Of a stretch of DNA of 64,000 nt, positions 35,629 through 46,200 are shown piece after piece. This stretch comes from Xanthomarina sp. F2636L (GTDB lineage: Bacteria; Bacteroidota; Bacteroidia; Flavobacteriales; Flavobacteriaceae): positions 186,001 through 250,000 of the forward strand of contig NZ_JAPMLM010000055.1 of the NCBI RefSeq assembly GCF_026410195.1, in the 5' to 3' direction. The position numbers were made by a program, and so were the translations under genes. Under the pieces are notes generated by a model. That model had not been told where the DNA came from and searched no databases. It worked only from the letters and a program-made list of their open reading frames with translations. Every line of letters starts with the position of its first letter. The first letter of the stretch is position 1.

Positions 35629-36432
35629 TCAAAAGCTTGACGTCTTGCTTCTCAAATTGCTTTCAGACTGATAATGCACCTGAAGCAGTTGAGCAACAAC
35701 ACTTATGGCTATTTCTTTAGGCGTATCACCACCAATATCTAATCCAATTGGGCAAACCACATGTGTCATCCCTTCTGGAATACCCATGTCTTTTACAAGC
35801 ATATTATGAAAGCGTACTTTCTTGGTTTTACTTCCTATTAATCCTAAAAATTTGGTGTCTCTTTTTAAGGCCATGGTAATAATATCGAAGTCAATGGCGT
35901 GATTATGTGTCAACACCAAAACATAGCAATTTGTTCCCCATGTTACAGCTTCCGTGAAGGTTTTAAAATCGTTTTCAGTGACTTGTTTGGTAGTAATCCT
36001 GGAGTCTAAATCCAAATTATTAAACCAATCATCTCGCGAGTCTATTAGTATTACTTTAAAAGGTGTATCAATTAATAAGTTAACAATTTCAACTCCAATA
36101 TGCCCTGCGCCAAATAGGAATAATTCTGGATTCTGATTCATAGGTTCTATCATAAATTCAACTTTTCCGCCACAGCATTGTTCAAATTCGGGTCCCAATA
36201 TATAACTGGATTCTATAATTTTGTTGTCGCGCAATGAATTCATCGCTTCTTTGGTGGCTTGAAACTCTAGTTTGCCACCACCAATGGTTCCATATAGTTT
36301 TTCATCTTTCGTAATAAGCATCCGTGAACCTACCACACAAGGGGTTGATCCTAAACATCTTGTTACTGTAACAAGCGCAACAGCTTGTTGATTTCTTTTA
36401 AATTCCGATAAGAGTTCAATCCAATTCGTCAT
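35629..36432 (-). CDS. xdhC: XdhC/CoxI-family molybdoenzyme maturation factor
   Basis: The 267-residue protein has the XdhC N-terminal domain (LVTVTRCLGSTPCVVGSRM, then LYGTIGGGKLE) and the C-terminal Rossmann domain with LFLFGAGHIGVEIV near residue 134 and LGLIGSKTKK near 218. XdhC binds molybdenum cofactor, protects it and helps sulfurate and insert it into xanthine dehydrogenase. It is transcribed toward the xdh genes on the opposite strand and leads an operon with a membrane protein and a P-loop NTPase. Confidence 0.93.
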   Translation of the reverse strand: MTNWIELLSEFKRNQQAVALVTVTRCLGSTPCVVGSRMLITKDEKLYGTIGGGKLEFQATKEAMNSLRDNKIIESSYILGPEFEQCCGGKVEFMIEPMNQNPELFLFGAGHIGVEIVNLLIDTPFKVILIDSRDDWFNNLDLDSRITTKQVTENDFKTFTEAVTWGTNCYVLVLTHNHAIDFDIITMALKRDTKFLGLIGSKTKKVRFHNMLVKDMGIPEGMTHVVCPIGLDIGGDTPKEIAISVVAQLLQVHYQSESNLRSKTSSF

Positions 36433-36560
36433 AGTTCATAAAAAGAGACTTTAAAAGTAAGGTTTTTTAGGCTAAATTCTATATTTAAAGCGAAGAGCTC
36501 GCCTAAATAACTCTCAAAAACATTAAGCAATCTAAGGTGTCCCGTTTCATAACAATAAAC

Positions 36561-36568
36561 TACTTTTG
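36561..36568 (+). promoter_or_regulatory. Putative -7 element for the MFS gene
   Basis: TACTTTTG matches TAnnTTTG exactly and lies 82 bases upstream of the MFS start codon. The -33 region is not convincing. Confidence 0.35.
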
Positions 36569-36650
36569 CTTTTTGTATTAGGCAGCTAATTTTTTGAGAC
36601 GAAACTTCATATTTTGCTAGTAGGAGGTTTAGTTGCTGTAATTAAAATCT

Positions 36651-37841
36651 ATGGAAAACCAAGAAATAAACGGATTAAATAAAACCTCACGAATATTATT
36701 ACTCGTTGGGATTTTATTTATTGCGGTAAATTTAAGACCAGCACTTTCGAGTATTGGCCCCTTAATCGATATGATACGTGAGGATGTTGGCCTTTCCGAT
36801 ACTTTATTAGGATTATTAACAACACTACCACTTATTGCATTTGGAATCGTTTCTACAATAACACCTTTATTTACTAAGCGTTTTGGAATAGGAAATACAC
36901 TATTAGGATCTTTAATACTTCTGGCTTTAGGAATTATAATCCGTTCTGTTGGAAGTGTTTTTGAATTGTATTTAGGTACTGTATTTTTAGGAATAGCCAT
37001 TGCCTTTGGAAACGTATTAATTCCAGCCTTAATAAAAAGAAATTTTCCTCATAAAGCGGGTTTAGTTACCAGTTTATATTCTGGAATCATGTCTTTAGGT
37101 GCTGCTTTTGCTGCAGGATTGTCTGTACCTTTAGCAATGGATCTTAATTTAGGTTGGCGTGGATCTTTAGGCATTTGGGCAGTCTTAGCTGTTCTGGCTG
37201 TTATAATCTGGATTCCAAACTTAAAACGTATTAATCGCACGGTTCCAAATAGAAGTTTTAGTGAAGCCATTAAAAAACTGAGTGGTTCCAAGTTGGTTTG
37301 GAAATTAGCTCTATACATGGGACTTCAATCCTTCGCCTTTTATGTAGTTTTAGCCTGGTTACCTGCCATACTAATGGATCGTGGTTATGATGCTTCTTAT
37401 GCAGGATGGATGCTCTCCTTATCGCAGGCCACAGGAATTATTGGTGCTATTTTTATTCCTATTTGGGCAGGTTCCCGAAAAGATCAGCGCTTGGTTATTG
37501 TTTCATTGGTTGTGGTTGAAGTGATAGCGTTTATAGGCTTACTGTTTCCAGAAATGAGCTTAACAGAACTCTGGGTGGGACTTATTGGATTGGTTTTAGG
37601 AGGAACCTTTGCATTAGCATTATTACTAATTGTCTTACGATCAGATGATGCAGAAACAGCTGCCGAATTATCTGGCATTGTACAATCCATTGGTTATTTT
37701 ATAGCAGCAACAGGTCCATTTATTGTGGGGCTTATTTATGACCTAACAGATATATGGAGTTATGCTTTAATACTACTGATATTCGTTACAATCATTAAAT
37801 TAATTATGGGAATTGGTGTTGGAAAAGATATAAAAGTTTAA
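36651..37841 (+). CDS. MFS transporter, CynX/NimT type
   Basis: The 396-residue protein has twelve predicted membrane spans and the CynX/NimT signature at the N-terminus (AVNLRPALSSIGPLIDMIR), typical of cyanate, nitroimidazole and related anion transporters. The loop between spans 2 and 3 (TPLFTKRFGIGNTL) fits the MFS motif A region. It is divergent from the xdhC operon. Because purine-oxidation genes surround it, uptake or export of a purine-related compound is possible, but the sequence does not show the substrate. Confidence 0.88.
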   Translation: MENQEINGLNKTSRILLLVGILFIAVNLRPALSSIGPLIDMIREDVGLSDTLLGLLTTLPLIAFGIVSTITPLFTKRFGIGNTLLGSLILLALGIIIRSVGSVFELYLGTVFLGIAIAFGNVLIPALIKRNFPHKAGLVTSLYSGIMSLGAAFAAGLSVPLAMDLNLGWRGSLGIWAVLAVLAVIIWIPNLKRINRTVPNRSFSEAIKKLSGSKLVWKLALYMGLQSFAFYVVLAWLPAILMDRGYDASYAGWMLSLSQATGIIGAIFIPIWAGSRKDQRLVIVSLVVVEVIAFIGLLFPEMSLTELWVGLIGLVLGGTFALALLLIVLRSDDAETAAELSGIVQSIGYFIAATGPFIVGLIYDLTDIWSYALILLIFVTIIKLIMGIGVGKDIKV

Positions 37842-38077
37842 GTATAATAGGTATTTAATCCACTTAAGCAATAACTTAGATTAAATATATAGTTTCGAAA
37901 AATCCAACATACCAATTGCTGCTTTGGCTCACCATATACCACTGTTTTTTCCTTCAAATAACATAATCAGGTAACGAATTCTACTTGGATCCTTACGAAT
38001 TCTAAAACCTGTCTAATATAGCATGGCATCTCTTTTAGATTTGATGTATCAATAACAACAATCTAAAAATTAAAACC

Positions 38078-40231
38078 ATGAAATATCTAGCAATACTCTT
38101 ACTTTTTTGTTCCATCTCCGTAGGCTTTGCTCAAAAAAGTGATAGCCCTTATTTGTCTGTATCTACCAAAGATGCTGTTATTCCTTTAAAATCATCTCAA
38201 ACTGAAGTAGAGATTTCTGGAACCATTGCACACGTAAAGCTGACTCAAGTCTACCAAAACAAAGGGAATGTGCCTTTAGAAGCTACATATGTTTTTCCAC
38301 TTTCTACGCAAGCTGCAGTGCATGACATGCAGATGAAAATTGGCGAACGTATTATAAATGCTAAAATATTCGAAAAACAAGAAGCTAAAAAAGTATATGA
38401 AACAGCTGTGAAAAAAGGCCAGCGAGCAGCAAAGCTAGACCAACATAGACCTAATGTGTTTCAAATGAATGTTGGGAATATTATGGCTGGTGATCAAATT
38501 ACCATTACTATCTATTATACGGAACTATTAGTACCTCTAAATGGTACTTATCAGTTTGTTGCTCCAGCAGTAGTAGGACCCAGATTTACAGGAGAAAGTG
38601 AACAAATTGAAAAGGCTTTTAATATGCCATATACCTTAAAAGGAGAGGCAGAAACGTTTGAATACGATATAAAAGTATCGCTTCAAGCTGGTATGATTAT
38701 ACAAAATATAAATAGCACAAGTCATCAAGTAAATATTAAGTATACGAACACAAAAACAGCCGACATATTTTTATCAAAAAGCAATATAAACCCTGGGAAT
38801 AGGGATTTTATTTTAAACTATAATCTAAGAGGGAATAGCATCCAATCGGGCTTGTTATTATATGAACATGAAGGGGAGAATTTCTTTGCTCTTCAAATGG
38901 AACCTACTAAAAACATCCATTCTAAAGATATCCCATCAAGAGAATACCTTTTTATTGTGGATGTATCAGGCTCTATGAATGGCTATCCCTTGACAGTTTC
39001 AAAAGAACTCATGCGAAATTTACTTTGCGATCTTAGAGCTACAGATACCTTTAACGTCCTATTATTTGCTTCTAGCTCTACAGTTTTTAGTACAAGCTCT
39101 GTTGAAACAAACGAACAAAACATAGAAGCCGCCATCCGCTTTCTATCAGAAGGACAAGGTGGAGGTGGAACAGAATTACTCAGCGCTTTAAAAGAGGGGT
39201 ATAAGTTACCAAGAAAAGACTTAAGTAGTTCACGTTCTATGGTTGTAATAACCGATGGATATGTAAATGTGGAAAAGGAAGCATTCGATCTTATTAAAAA
39301 CAATCTAGACCAAGCAAATGTCTTCACTTTTGGTATAGGTTCTAGTGTTAACCGATACTTAATTGAAGGAATGGCAAAGGTCTCTAATAGCGAATCTTTT
39401 ATTGCAACCTCAAAAACGGAAGCTTTAGAAGTAGCAAAAGCATTTAAAAATTATATAGAAACACCTTTATTAACTCAGGTAAAGCTTAAAACAAAAAGTT
39501 TTGAAATCTATGATATGGCTCCAAGTACTATTCCTGATGTATTTGCAAGGAGACCAGTGCTTGTTTATGGAAAATACCACGGCAAACCAGAAGGACGTAT
39601 TGTAATTACTGGCTACCAGGGCAAAAAAAAATTCAAACAAGAATTTAAGGTGTCTGCTAGCAACCTGAGTTCTAAAAACAAAGCCTTACGCTATTTATGG
39701 GCTAGAAAAAAAATAGAGCAACTAGACGATTATAATAGGTTGTTTTACAGCAATGTCAAAGACAGTGTTATTGCTTTAGGTTTAAAGTACAATCTGGTCA
39801 CCAATTATACCTCTTTTGTTGCTGTAGATGAAACCATTGTTAATAAAGATGGGGTATTAAAAACGGTGAAACAAGCTCTTCCAATGCCTAATAACGTTAG
39901 TAATATGGCGGTTGGAGCAGAAGCAGAGGTCTCTAAAAAAACAACATTTAAGAAGTCTTTTACGATAACTATAAATGAAAATATATTGAAAACCAATCAA
40001 AGAAAAATAAAGATGGAATTTAATGCAAGATACGCAACCTTAGTTACCAAATACTTAAAACAATATGTAAGCCTGCGTATTAAATGTAATACAGCAGGTG
40101 AAATTACAAGAGTTGAAACTTTAGAAAATGGAATCTGGGTGAATGACTTAGATATTCTTAAAGAGTTTACAGGACTCTCAGTAAAACCCTTCCATATAAA
40201 TAAAAGTATCACTTTAACTTTAAATAGATAG
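38078..40231 (+). CDS. VIT and von Willebrand A domain protein, exported
   Basis: The 717-residue protein has a signal peptide ending at VGFAQ, a VIT domain (about 22-150; YVFPLSTQAAVHDMQMKIG, which includes the conserved core), and a vWA domain from about residue 285 with an intact MIDAS metal site (DVSGSMNG near 294, then T and D residues downstream). The C-terminal 250 residues lack a recognised domain but include a GKYHGKPEG stretch typical of the family. Such inter-alpha-trypsin-inhibitor-like proteins bind proteins at the cell surface or in the periplasm. Confidence 0.9.
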   Translation: MKYLAILLLFCSISVGFAQKSDSPYLSVSTKDAVIPLKSSQTEVEISGTIAHVKLTQVYQNKGNVPLEATYVFPLSTQAAVHDMQMKIGERIINAKIFEKQEAKKVYETAVKKGQRAAKLDQHRPNVFQMNVGNIMAGDQITITIYYTELLVPLNGTYQFVAPAVVGPRFTGESEQIEKAFNMPYTLKGEAETFEYDIKVSLQAGMIIQNINSTSHQVNIKYTNTKTADIFLSKSNINPGNRDFILNYNLRGNSIQSGLLLYEHEGENFFALQMEPTKNIHSKDIPSREYLFIVDVSGSMNGYPLTVSKELMRNLLCDLRATDTFNVLLFASSSTVFSTSSVETNEQNIEAAIRFLSEGQGGGGTELLSALKEGYKLPRKDLSSSRSMVVITDGYVNVEKEAFDLIKNNLDQANVFTFGIGSSVNRYLIEGMAKVSNSESFIATSKTEALEVAKAFKNYIETPLLTQVKLKTKSFEIYDMAPSTIPDVFARRPVLVYGKYHGKPEGRIVITGYQGKKKFKQEFKVSASNLSSKNKALRYLWARKKIEQLDDYNRLFYSNVKDSVIALGLKYNLVTNYTSFVAVDETIVNKDGVLKTVKQALPMPNNVSNMAVGAEAEVSKKTTFKKSFTITINENILKTNQRKIKMEFNARYATLVTKYLKQYVSLRIKCNTAGEITRVETLENGIWVNDLDILKEFTGLSVKPFHINKSITLTLNR

Positions 40232-40534
40232 CCTTAAAAGCATTATAATCATGATCTTAGAGAAAAACCATCAATAGTTATATTATGTTGTTTAGTGAGT
40301 GGGTCTCTCAAAATGTTGAGAGTAGAAAACTTGTGAGATTTAAAATTCTTACAGGTTTTTCTTTTATGAATAAATCAAAAAAATTAACCAAAAGCAACAA
40401 CATAAAAATAACTAAAAACAACATTCTTCTACGAATACTAATTAATAGTCAACGAATACTAAAAGCGTCCAGATAACACATGAATTCTCTCGTAATTTTG
40501 AGGTATAGAATTATATCAACCTAAATAATACATC
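40232..40534. other. Intergenic region with a small hairpin
   Basis: The 303-base stretch contains a 7-bp hairpin (CTCTCAA-AATG-TTGAGAG, near 40314-40331) without a T-tract, and a TAATTTTG box at 40493-40500 that suits the next gene. A 63-codon frame at 40285-40476 has no recognisable sequence and I do not call it. Confidence 0.45.
40493..40500 (+). promoter_or_regulatory. -7 promoter element
   Basis: TAATTTTG is an exact TAnnTTTG match 34 bases upstream of the ATG at 40535 and probably serves the three-gene run of exported proteins that follows. No clear -33 TTG is at the expected spacing. Confidence 0.5.
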
Positions 40535-41110
40535 ATGAAAAATATAATCACTTTTTTAATCGTAGCAATCAGTTTTCAGTTTGCACACGCACAAGAGTTT
40601 ATTGCAACCAATAAATATACAGTTGCAAATAGAATAGATACCAAACAGGAAGCTTATGCTTCAGTTGGTTTCGATATTGTAGCCACAGAAGACCCTTCTT
40701 TAAAAATAGCAAGCTTAAACATTCTCGATCTGGATTTTTTTGAAGACGTTACGATTAGTTTATTAAAAGACCCAAACCTTGATAATATTAATGAAATTAT
40801 AAAAGTAGACATCAATTATAGCACCTGTTGCAACCTAGCAGAAACGCACTATTTCATGGTAACTTATTCTAACCAATCTATTTCCTTACCAGCTGTAGAA
40901 AACATTTATTGTGAGAATACAGAATCTGAAATACAATACATATTTCCTGTACAAGCACTTGGTAAAGAAGCCATCATCTTAAAAACAGAAGTCAGCTTTA
41001 CAGAAACTCATACCATGAAAGGCCTTAAAATTCTACAACGTTTTGCGTGGAATGACAATGACTTTAATCACAACGAATCAATAGCCTATACAGGTATTGA
41101 CAATAATTAA
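40535..41110 (+). CDS. Secreted protein of unknown function
   Basis: The 191-residue protein has a signal peptide ending in HAQ (about residue 20). The remainder is beta-rich without a family I can name; two adjacent cysteines (ISTCC-like NYSTCCN near residue 91) and another at ENIYCEN may form disulfides. It is followed at 25 bases by an SH3-domain protein gene and then a lipoprotein gene, so these three look like one transcript. Function unknown. Confidence 0.75.
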   Translation: MKNIITFLIVAISFQFAHAQEFIATNKYTVANRIDTKQEAYASVGFDIVATEDPSLKIASLNILDLDFFEDVTISLLKDPNLDNINEIIKVDINYSTCCNLAETHYFMVTYSNQSISLPAVENIYCENTESEIQYIFPVQALGKEAIILKTEVSFTETHTMKGLKILQRFAWNDNDFNHNESIAYTGIDNN

Positions 41111-41135
41111 TTAGTAATCTTTAAATTTAATCAAA

Positions 41136-42044
41136 ATGAAAAATGTAAAAAGCAGTATCCTAGGTTTATGCCTAGTAGCCATGTCCACCATGTTTGGACA
41201 AACAACACCACAAGTAAATTTCGCAACAGCAATACCGAGTTCTGGCATAGACAAAGTCTCGTACCAATACTTGCTTGCAAACGATGTGTACTTAAGACAA
41301 ACCCCTTCTTTAAAAGGGAAAACAGTCGCATTATTACCTATTGGAACCAAATTAGTCATTCAAGAAAAAAGTAAAAATGAAGACAGTATGAATGGGATAA
41401 AAAGCCATTGGTATCGCGTAAGTATTGGTCAGGATTCTGGTTGGATTTGGGGTGGATTAATTGCTCAAAAAACCTTTGGCAGTGAAGCAAGTCACAATAT
41501 CAAGTTCGCCTATGGTTTTGAAAGCGCTACAATAAATGATGAGGGGGTTTTAGAACAAAAACATCAACTAAGAGCCTTCAAAAACGGAGTTCAAATAGAT
41601 AAAATTGTGTTTAACGGACATCAAGCCATGGCTTTAAAAATGAAAAATATAGGTAACAAAGGTCTGTTTAATGTGGAAGATATCATTGCTCTGGATATTC
41701 CAGGAGCAAATGGAGAGGGTGTTAAAGGAAAAATGTACATTTTTTGGAACAATGGAAAATTTACAAATGTCGCTAGTTTAGTAAATCACTCAGATGCGTC
41801 TTATACAAAAACCGAGTCCTTTATTTTTCCTTCAGATATGGAAGGCGTAAAAAGCAGACTGGTTTTAGAAACCTTTATTACCGATCATTATACCACAACC
41901 CAAAACGAGTGTCCTCAAGACAATAAAAGACTAATTATTAGCCATTACAAATGGAATGGATACAAATTAGTGAAAATGGAAGATACTCCGAAAATCACCG
42001 GAAACATAGTGTCTGCTGATAATAAGATCACGAATAACTTCTAA
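41136..42044 (+). CDS. Exported SH3-like domain protein
   Basis: The 302-residue protein has a signal peptide (cleaved near MFGQ) and a bacterial SH3-like domain at about 42-110, with VYLRQTPSLKGKTVALLPIGTKL opening it and WYRVSIGQDSGWIWGGLI closing it. Such domains bind peptidoglycan peptides or cell-wall-associated proteins. The C-terminal 190 residues are not recognised. It is the middle gene of the three-gene exported-protein run. Confidence 0.82.
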   Translation: MKNVKSSILGLCLVAMSTMFGQTTPQVNFATAIPSSGIDKVSYQYLLANDVYLRQTPSLKGKTVALLPIGTKLVIQEKSKNEDSMNGIKSHWYRVSIGQDSGWIWGGLIAQKTFGSEASHNIKFAYGFESATINDEGVLEQKHQLRAFKNGVQIDKIVFNGHQAMALKMKNIGNKGLFNVEDIIALDIPGANGEGVKGKMYIFWNNGKFTNVASLVNHSDASYTKTESFIFPSDMEGVKSRLVLETFITDHYTTTQNECPQDNKRLIISHYKWNGYKLVKMEDTPKITGNIVSADNKITNNF

Positions 42045-42054
42045 AAAAGAATTA

Positions 42055-43089
42055 ATGAAACCATATCCTTTTTTAATCTTATTAATTCTAATCTTAGGTT
42101 GCAAGAAGCCGTTTTCGCAAACCCCGGAAACGGCACTTGCTATCCCTATAGCATTTTCAATGTCTGAAAAATCAATTGTGTTTATTGCCGGCTATGATGA
42201 AGGTGATAATAGCTATTACACCCAAGCTAAAAACTATTTTAAAGCACAAAACATTCAGGTAATAGACAACTTGTTTTCCATGGCTGAAATTATTGACTTT
42301 CTAAATAAAGACACTAGGAAAACATATGATAAGATTCATATTGTAAGTCATAGCAATCCTTGGATGGGTATATCTTTAAAAACCACAAAAAACGGCGAAC
42401 GTTTAACCGTAGAAAGCTTGTCTAAAGCTAAAAATAACATGCCCACTTTGAATCATGCGATGAATAATGCCTCCCAAATAATCTTTCATTCTTGTGGTAT
42501 AGGTGAGAATAAAGATTTGTTACTCGCATTGAAACAACTTTTTATAACCGAAGAATCCACACAAACTCCACAAATAATAGCCTCTTCCTATTTTAATGTC
42601 TTTGGAGGTAAATATGCCGGACATTATTTAGCGAAACCTTATTATGGTTATTATCCAACGGCCGAATCTCCTGGACCAACAGCTCTGTCTAAAGATTTTA
42701 AAGCCAGTTATCCCAACACAAATATAGATTGGTTTACAGCTTTAAAAACAAGAAAAGAAACAACTTTAGGCAACGTGTATAGTTATAAATTTAATATTCC
42801 AGTCGAATGGGAGTTTACATTCGATGATAAAGCAGATATTCCTGAGTTTACAGACAGAGAAGCTATTATGGATTGGGTTTCAGAATCTCCAGAAATGGCA
42901 TCCATCTTATATAAACTAAATATTCCCTTAGAAAAATACCGTTGGAAGAGCGACATCCGTGGCAACAAACTCATTATTAAAGGAAAAACAACAGTGCTTT
43001 GCGTTTTGGAACCAATTTTGCAGAAAAATGATACAACAGAATATAAAAGTCCAATAGTTAGTGACACGAGTTTATATCAGATATTATAA
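42055..43089 (+). CDS. Lipoprotein with caspase-like His/Cys pair
   Basis: The 344-residue protein has a lipobox LILGC (Cys16). Its middle contains two elements that together resemble a caspase-fold (clan CD, DUF4347/CHAT-like) core: KIHIVSHSN with His99 after a hydrophobic strand, and QIIFHSCGIGEN with Cys147 after the next strand. In caspase-like peptidases these residues form the catalytic dyad. The C-terminal half (from about 230) is not recognised. It could be a protease or a pseudo-enzyme on the periplasmic or surface side of the membrane. Assignment rests on short motifs only. Confidence 0.6.
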   Translation: MKPYPFLILLILILGCKKPFSQTPETALAIPIAFSMSEKSIVFIAGYDEGDNSYYTQAKNYFKAQNIQVIDNLFSMAEIIDFLNKDTRKTYDKIHIVSHSNPWMGISLKTTKNGERLTVESLSKAKNNMPTLNHAMNNASQIIFHSCGIGENKDLLLALKQLFITEESTQTPQIIASSYFNVFGGKYAGHYLAKPYYGYYPTAESPGPTALSKDFKASYPNTNIDWFTALKTRKETTLGNVYSYKFNIPVEWEFTFDDKADIPEFTDREAIMDWVSESPEMASILYKLNIPLEKYRWKSDIRGNKLIIKGKTTVLCVLEPILQKNDTTEYKSPIVSDTSLYQIL

Positions 43090-43198
43090 ATGAAAGCCAT
43101 AAAACTATTAGCTCTGTTTGTATATATTTGTTACTAAGAGCTGTTATTTGTATTCCTAACAAAATACAAGGCTTAGTTATAATGATTATGACATCATT

Positions 43199-43206
43199 TA
43201 AATTTG
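43199..43206 (+). promoter_or_regulatory. -7 promoter element of the histidine kinase gene
   Basis: TAAATTTG matches TAnnTTTG exactly, 19 bases before the TTG start of the kinase gene, so the leader is very short. No good -33 element is seen. Confidence 0.45.
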
Positions 43207-43225
43207 AAGTAAAACCAAACCCCAT

Positions 43226-46200
43226 TTGAAAAATCACCCAATATACTCTCTTTTAATTCTGCTTTTTTTAAGCCCGTTTCTGAGTGCGCAAAACAGTCAA
43301 TTAAGGTCGTATGCTATAGAAGATGGTTTACCTCAATCTCAGGTATATGATATCATCCAGGACAATATCGGTTATTTATGGTTAGGGACTCAAGGTGGTG
43401 GACTCTGTAGATTTAATGGTACAGGTTTTTCTGTTTGGAACGAAAATGATGGCCTACTTTCCAATTATATTCATGCCTTATATACCAGTAGTGATAGTCT
43501 ATATATTGGAACCAACCTCGGTTTGTCCATCAAAACAAAAAATAAATTTTCTAATATTGAATGTCCGCAAGTCAACCTATTTTATAAATCACTAAACACA
43601 CTTTATCTGGGAACAAAACAAGGATTGTATAGCTATTCAAGTTCAGATAAACTAAAAAGATTAAGCCTGCACCCAGACATAGATTCTAGCATAGTAAATG
43701 GGCTTGTTTTTGATGGCTCTCATTATTGGATAGCTACTAATACAGGCTTATGGAAAGCAAATAGACTAGAGGGAACAGTACAGGAAATAGAGAAAATAGA
43801 AACAAATAACTTTAGATCCATTGTTTATAGTCACCATAAAATTTTTGCTGCTACTTATAGAGATGGTATTTTAATACTAGATACAAAACAAAAAGAAGCA
43901 CCTATTTTATTAAGAGAACCTCTTGGTGTTAATGCTATGACTCTTCATAATAAAAATGAAATCTGGGTGGCAACCGATAATGATGGCATCACCATTATTG
44001 ATGCTGAAAATTATTCCGAAAAAAGAAATATTGATAAAGAATCAGGACTTTCGGTGTCTCATATCAGAAAAACCTTTTCAGACAGACAATCAAATATTTG
44101 GATAGCGACTTCAGGTGGTGGTTTCTATAAATATTTTCAAAACAATTTTCATCATATCGATGCCTCCTCAGGATTAAAGGGCAATCGTATTTATGCGGTA
44201 CATCATGTAAATAATAGTATTTGGATCTCTAATTCCGAAGCAGGTTTAACAAAAATAGATTCTTTAGGCATTCACGATATTCCTAAAATTAAAGGCTTTT
44301 CAAACGTCAAAATTAAAACGATTACAAGTGACGATCAAGGCAATATTTGGGCAGGATCAGATGGGCTAGGGGTACTTTTAAGAACTACCAAAACAGTAGA
44401 TAGTTTGGTGCTTGATAATACCGATTCTCTAAACATTAATACAAAAGTGTTTCCGAAAACGGTCATTAAAAATCAGGTGCTAAATTCAGAAAACGGTTTC
44501 CCTTTCGATTGGATTAGAAAACTTGTAAAAGGAAAAAACACCATGTGGGCAGCAACCTATTCCAGTGGTTTGGTTCAGTTCCATTATAACGCAGATAAAG
44601 ATAGTGTCGTGATTCAAGAAGTATATGGCAAAAAATCTGGCATCACAGATTTATACATAAACGATCTTGCATTAGACTCTCAAAACAGATTATGGTATGC
44701 CACACAATCGGGACACTTAGGCTATCTTAAAAACGGAAAACACAGCAGCTTAGGAGCTGTTTTAAATCAGAAAACAGCCATAAGAACGCTCTTGTTTCAT
44801 CAAGATAAATTGTTTCTGGGAACAGCAGGAAAAGGGATCTGGGTGTCAAAAATAGATGAGAATTCTCCCAGTTTCAAACCCTTGAAAGGGACGAAAAAAA
44901 TGGCTTCAGAAAACATATATCAACTTATTTTCGATAATCAAGGCTATTTGTGGGCAGGTACAGAACGTGGGGTAGATAAAATACAATTAGATCAAGACAA
45001 TAACATAGAAGACATCTATCATTTTGGAAGAAATGATGGCTTTCTCGGGATAGAAACCTGTTTAAATGCCGTAGATAAAGACCATAAAGGTCATCTCTGG
45101 TTTGGTGCCCTGTATGGCTTAACAGAATACATTCCAAGTGTAGGTAGCAAAAATACTATAAAGCCTGAGATTTATTTTAAAGATGTGCAAGTAGCTTATA
45201 AAAGTGTCGATTCTTTGAATCTAAAAGCCTGGACCAATACAAATAAAGTCTTAAAGTTAAACCCTACCCAAACACAATTAAGTTTTGCCTATGGAAGTGT
45301 GGACATCGATCATCCCCATCAAATAGAGTACCGGTCTAAATTAAATAATAACGCCTGGAGTCCTTGGTCTAAAGAAAACAAACAAAACTTTGCAGATCTG
45401 GCTTATGGTGCGCATCAGTTTTCAGCTCAATCCAGAAACTATAGATGGGAAGAAAGCAGCCCCATAACCTTCAACTTTTTTATAGATAGTCCGCTCTACA
45501 AAAAAGCAGCATTTCAATGGACAGTTATAGGATTAGCATTGGTGCTTTTATTAATTTTAGGTTGGTGGTATCTTAGAAAAATCAGGTTAAAAAACAAAGC
45601 AGAAAAAGCCCAGTTACAAATGCAAAATCATCTGTTAACTCTGGAACATAAAGCGCTTCAATTGCAAATGAATCCGCATTTTATCTTTAATGTGTTGAAT
45701 GGAATCAAAGGCATGGCCATAAACAAACCAGATAAGATGAACGTCACCATCAATAGCTTTGCAACCTTGCTTAGAGAAACCCTTAATAACTCCAGAAAAG
45801 ACCAGATTACTTTAGCACAGGAAATAAAAACATTAGAACAATATATTAGGGTAGAACAGTTAATGGCTGCCAAACCGTTTAACTTTTCAATTAACTCTAA
45901 CTGCCAATTAGATCCGGAAGAAATACTGGTACCACCCATGCTTTTGCAACCCTTTGTGGAAAATGCCATTAGACATGGTATTTTAAAAGGCAACAAAGAA
46001 GGAGAGCTTCAAATTGAATTTAACACGACTGAACACTATTTACATTGCATAGTAATAGATAATGGGATTGGTATATTTAAATCGCAACAAATAAAAGAAA
46101 AAACAGACCACCAATCCATGGCGCTTACCGTTACAAAAGAACGTTTAGCATCTATTTCTGGAGAAAATGCACTGCAGATTACAGAAATAAAAAATGCAGA

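Noticed and set aside
40285-40476. 63-codon open frame in the gap after the VIT/vWA gene
   Set aside because: No recognisable domain, signal or span, a biased Lys/Asn/Ile composition expected of AT-rich noncoding DNA, and overlap with a promoter-like region just downstream.
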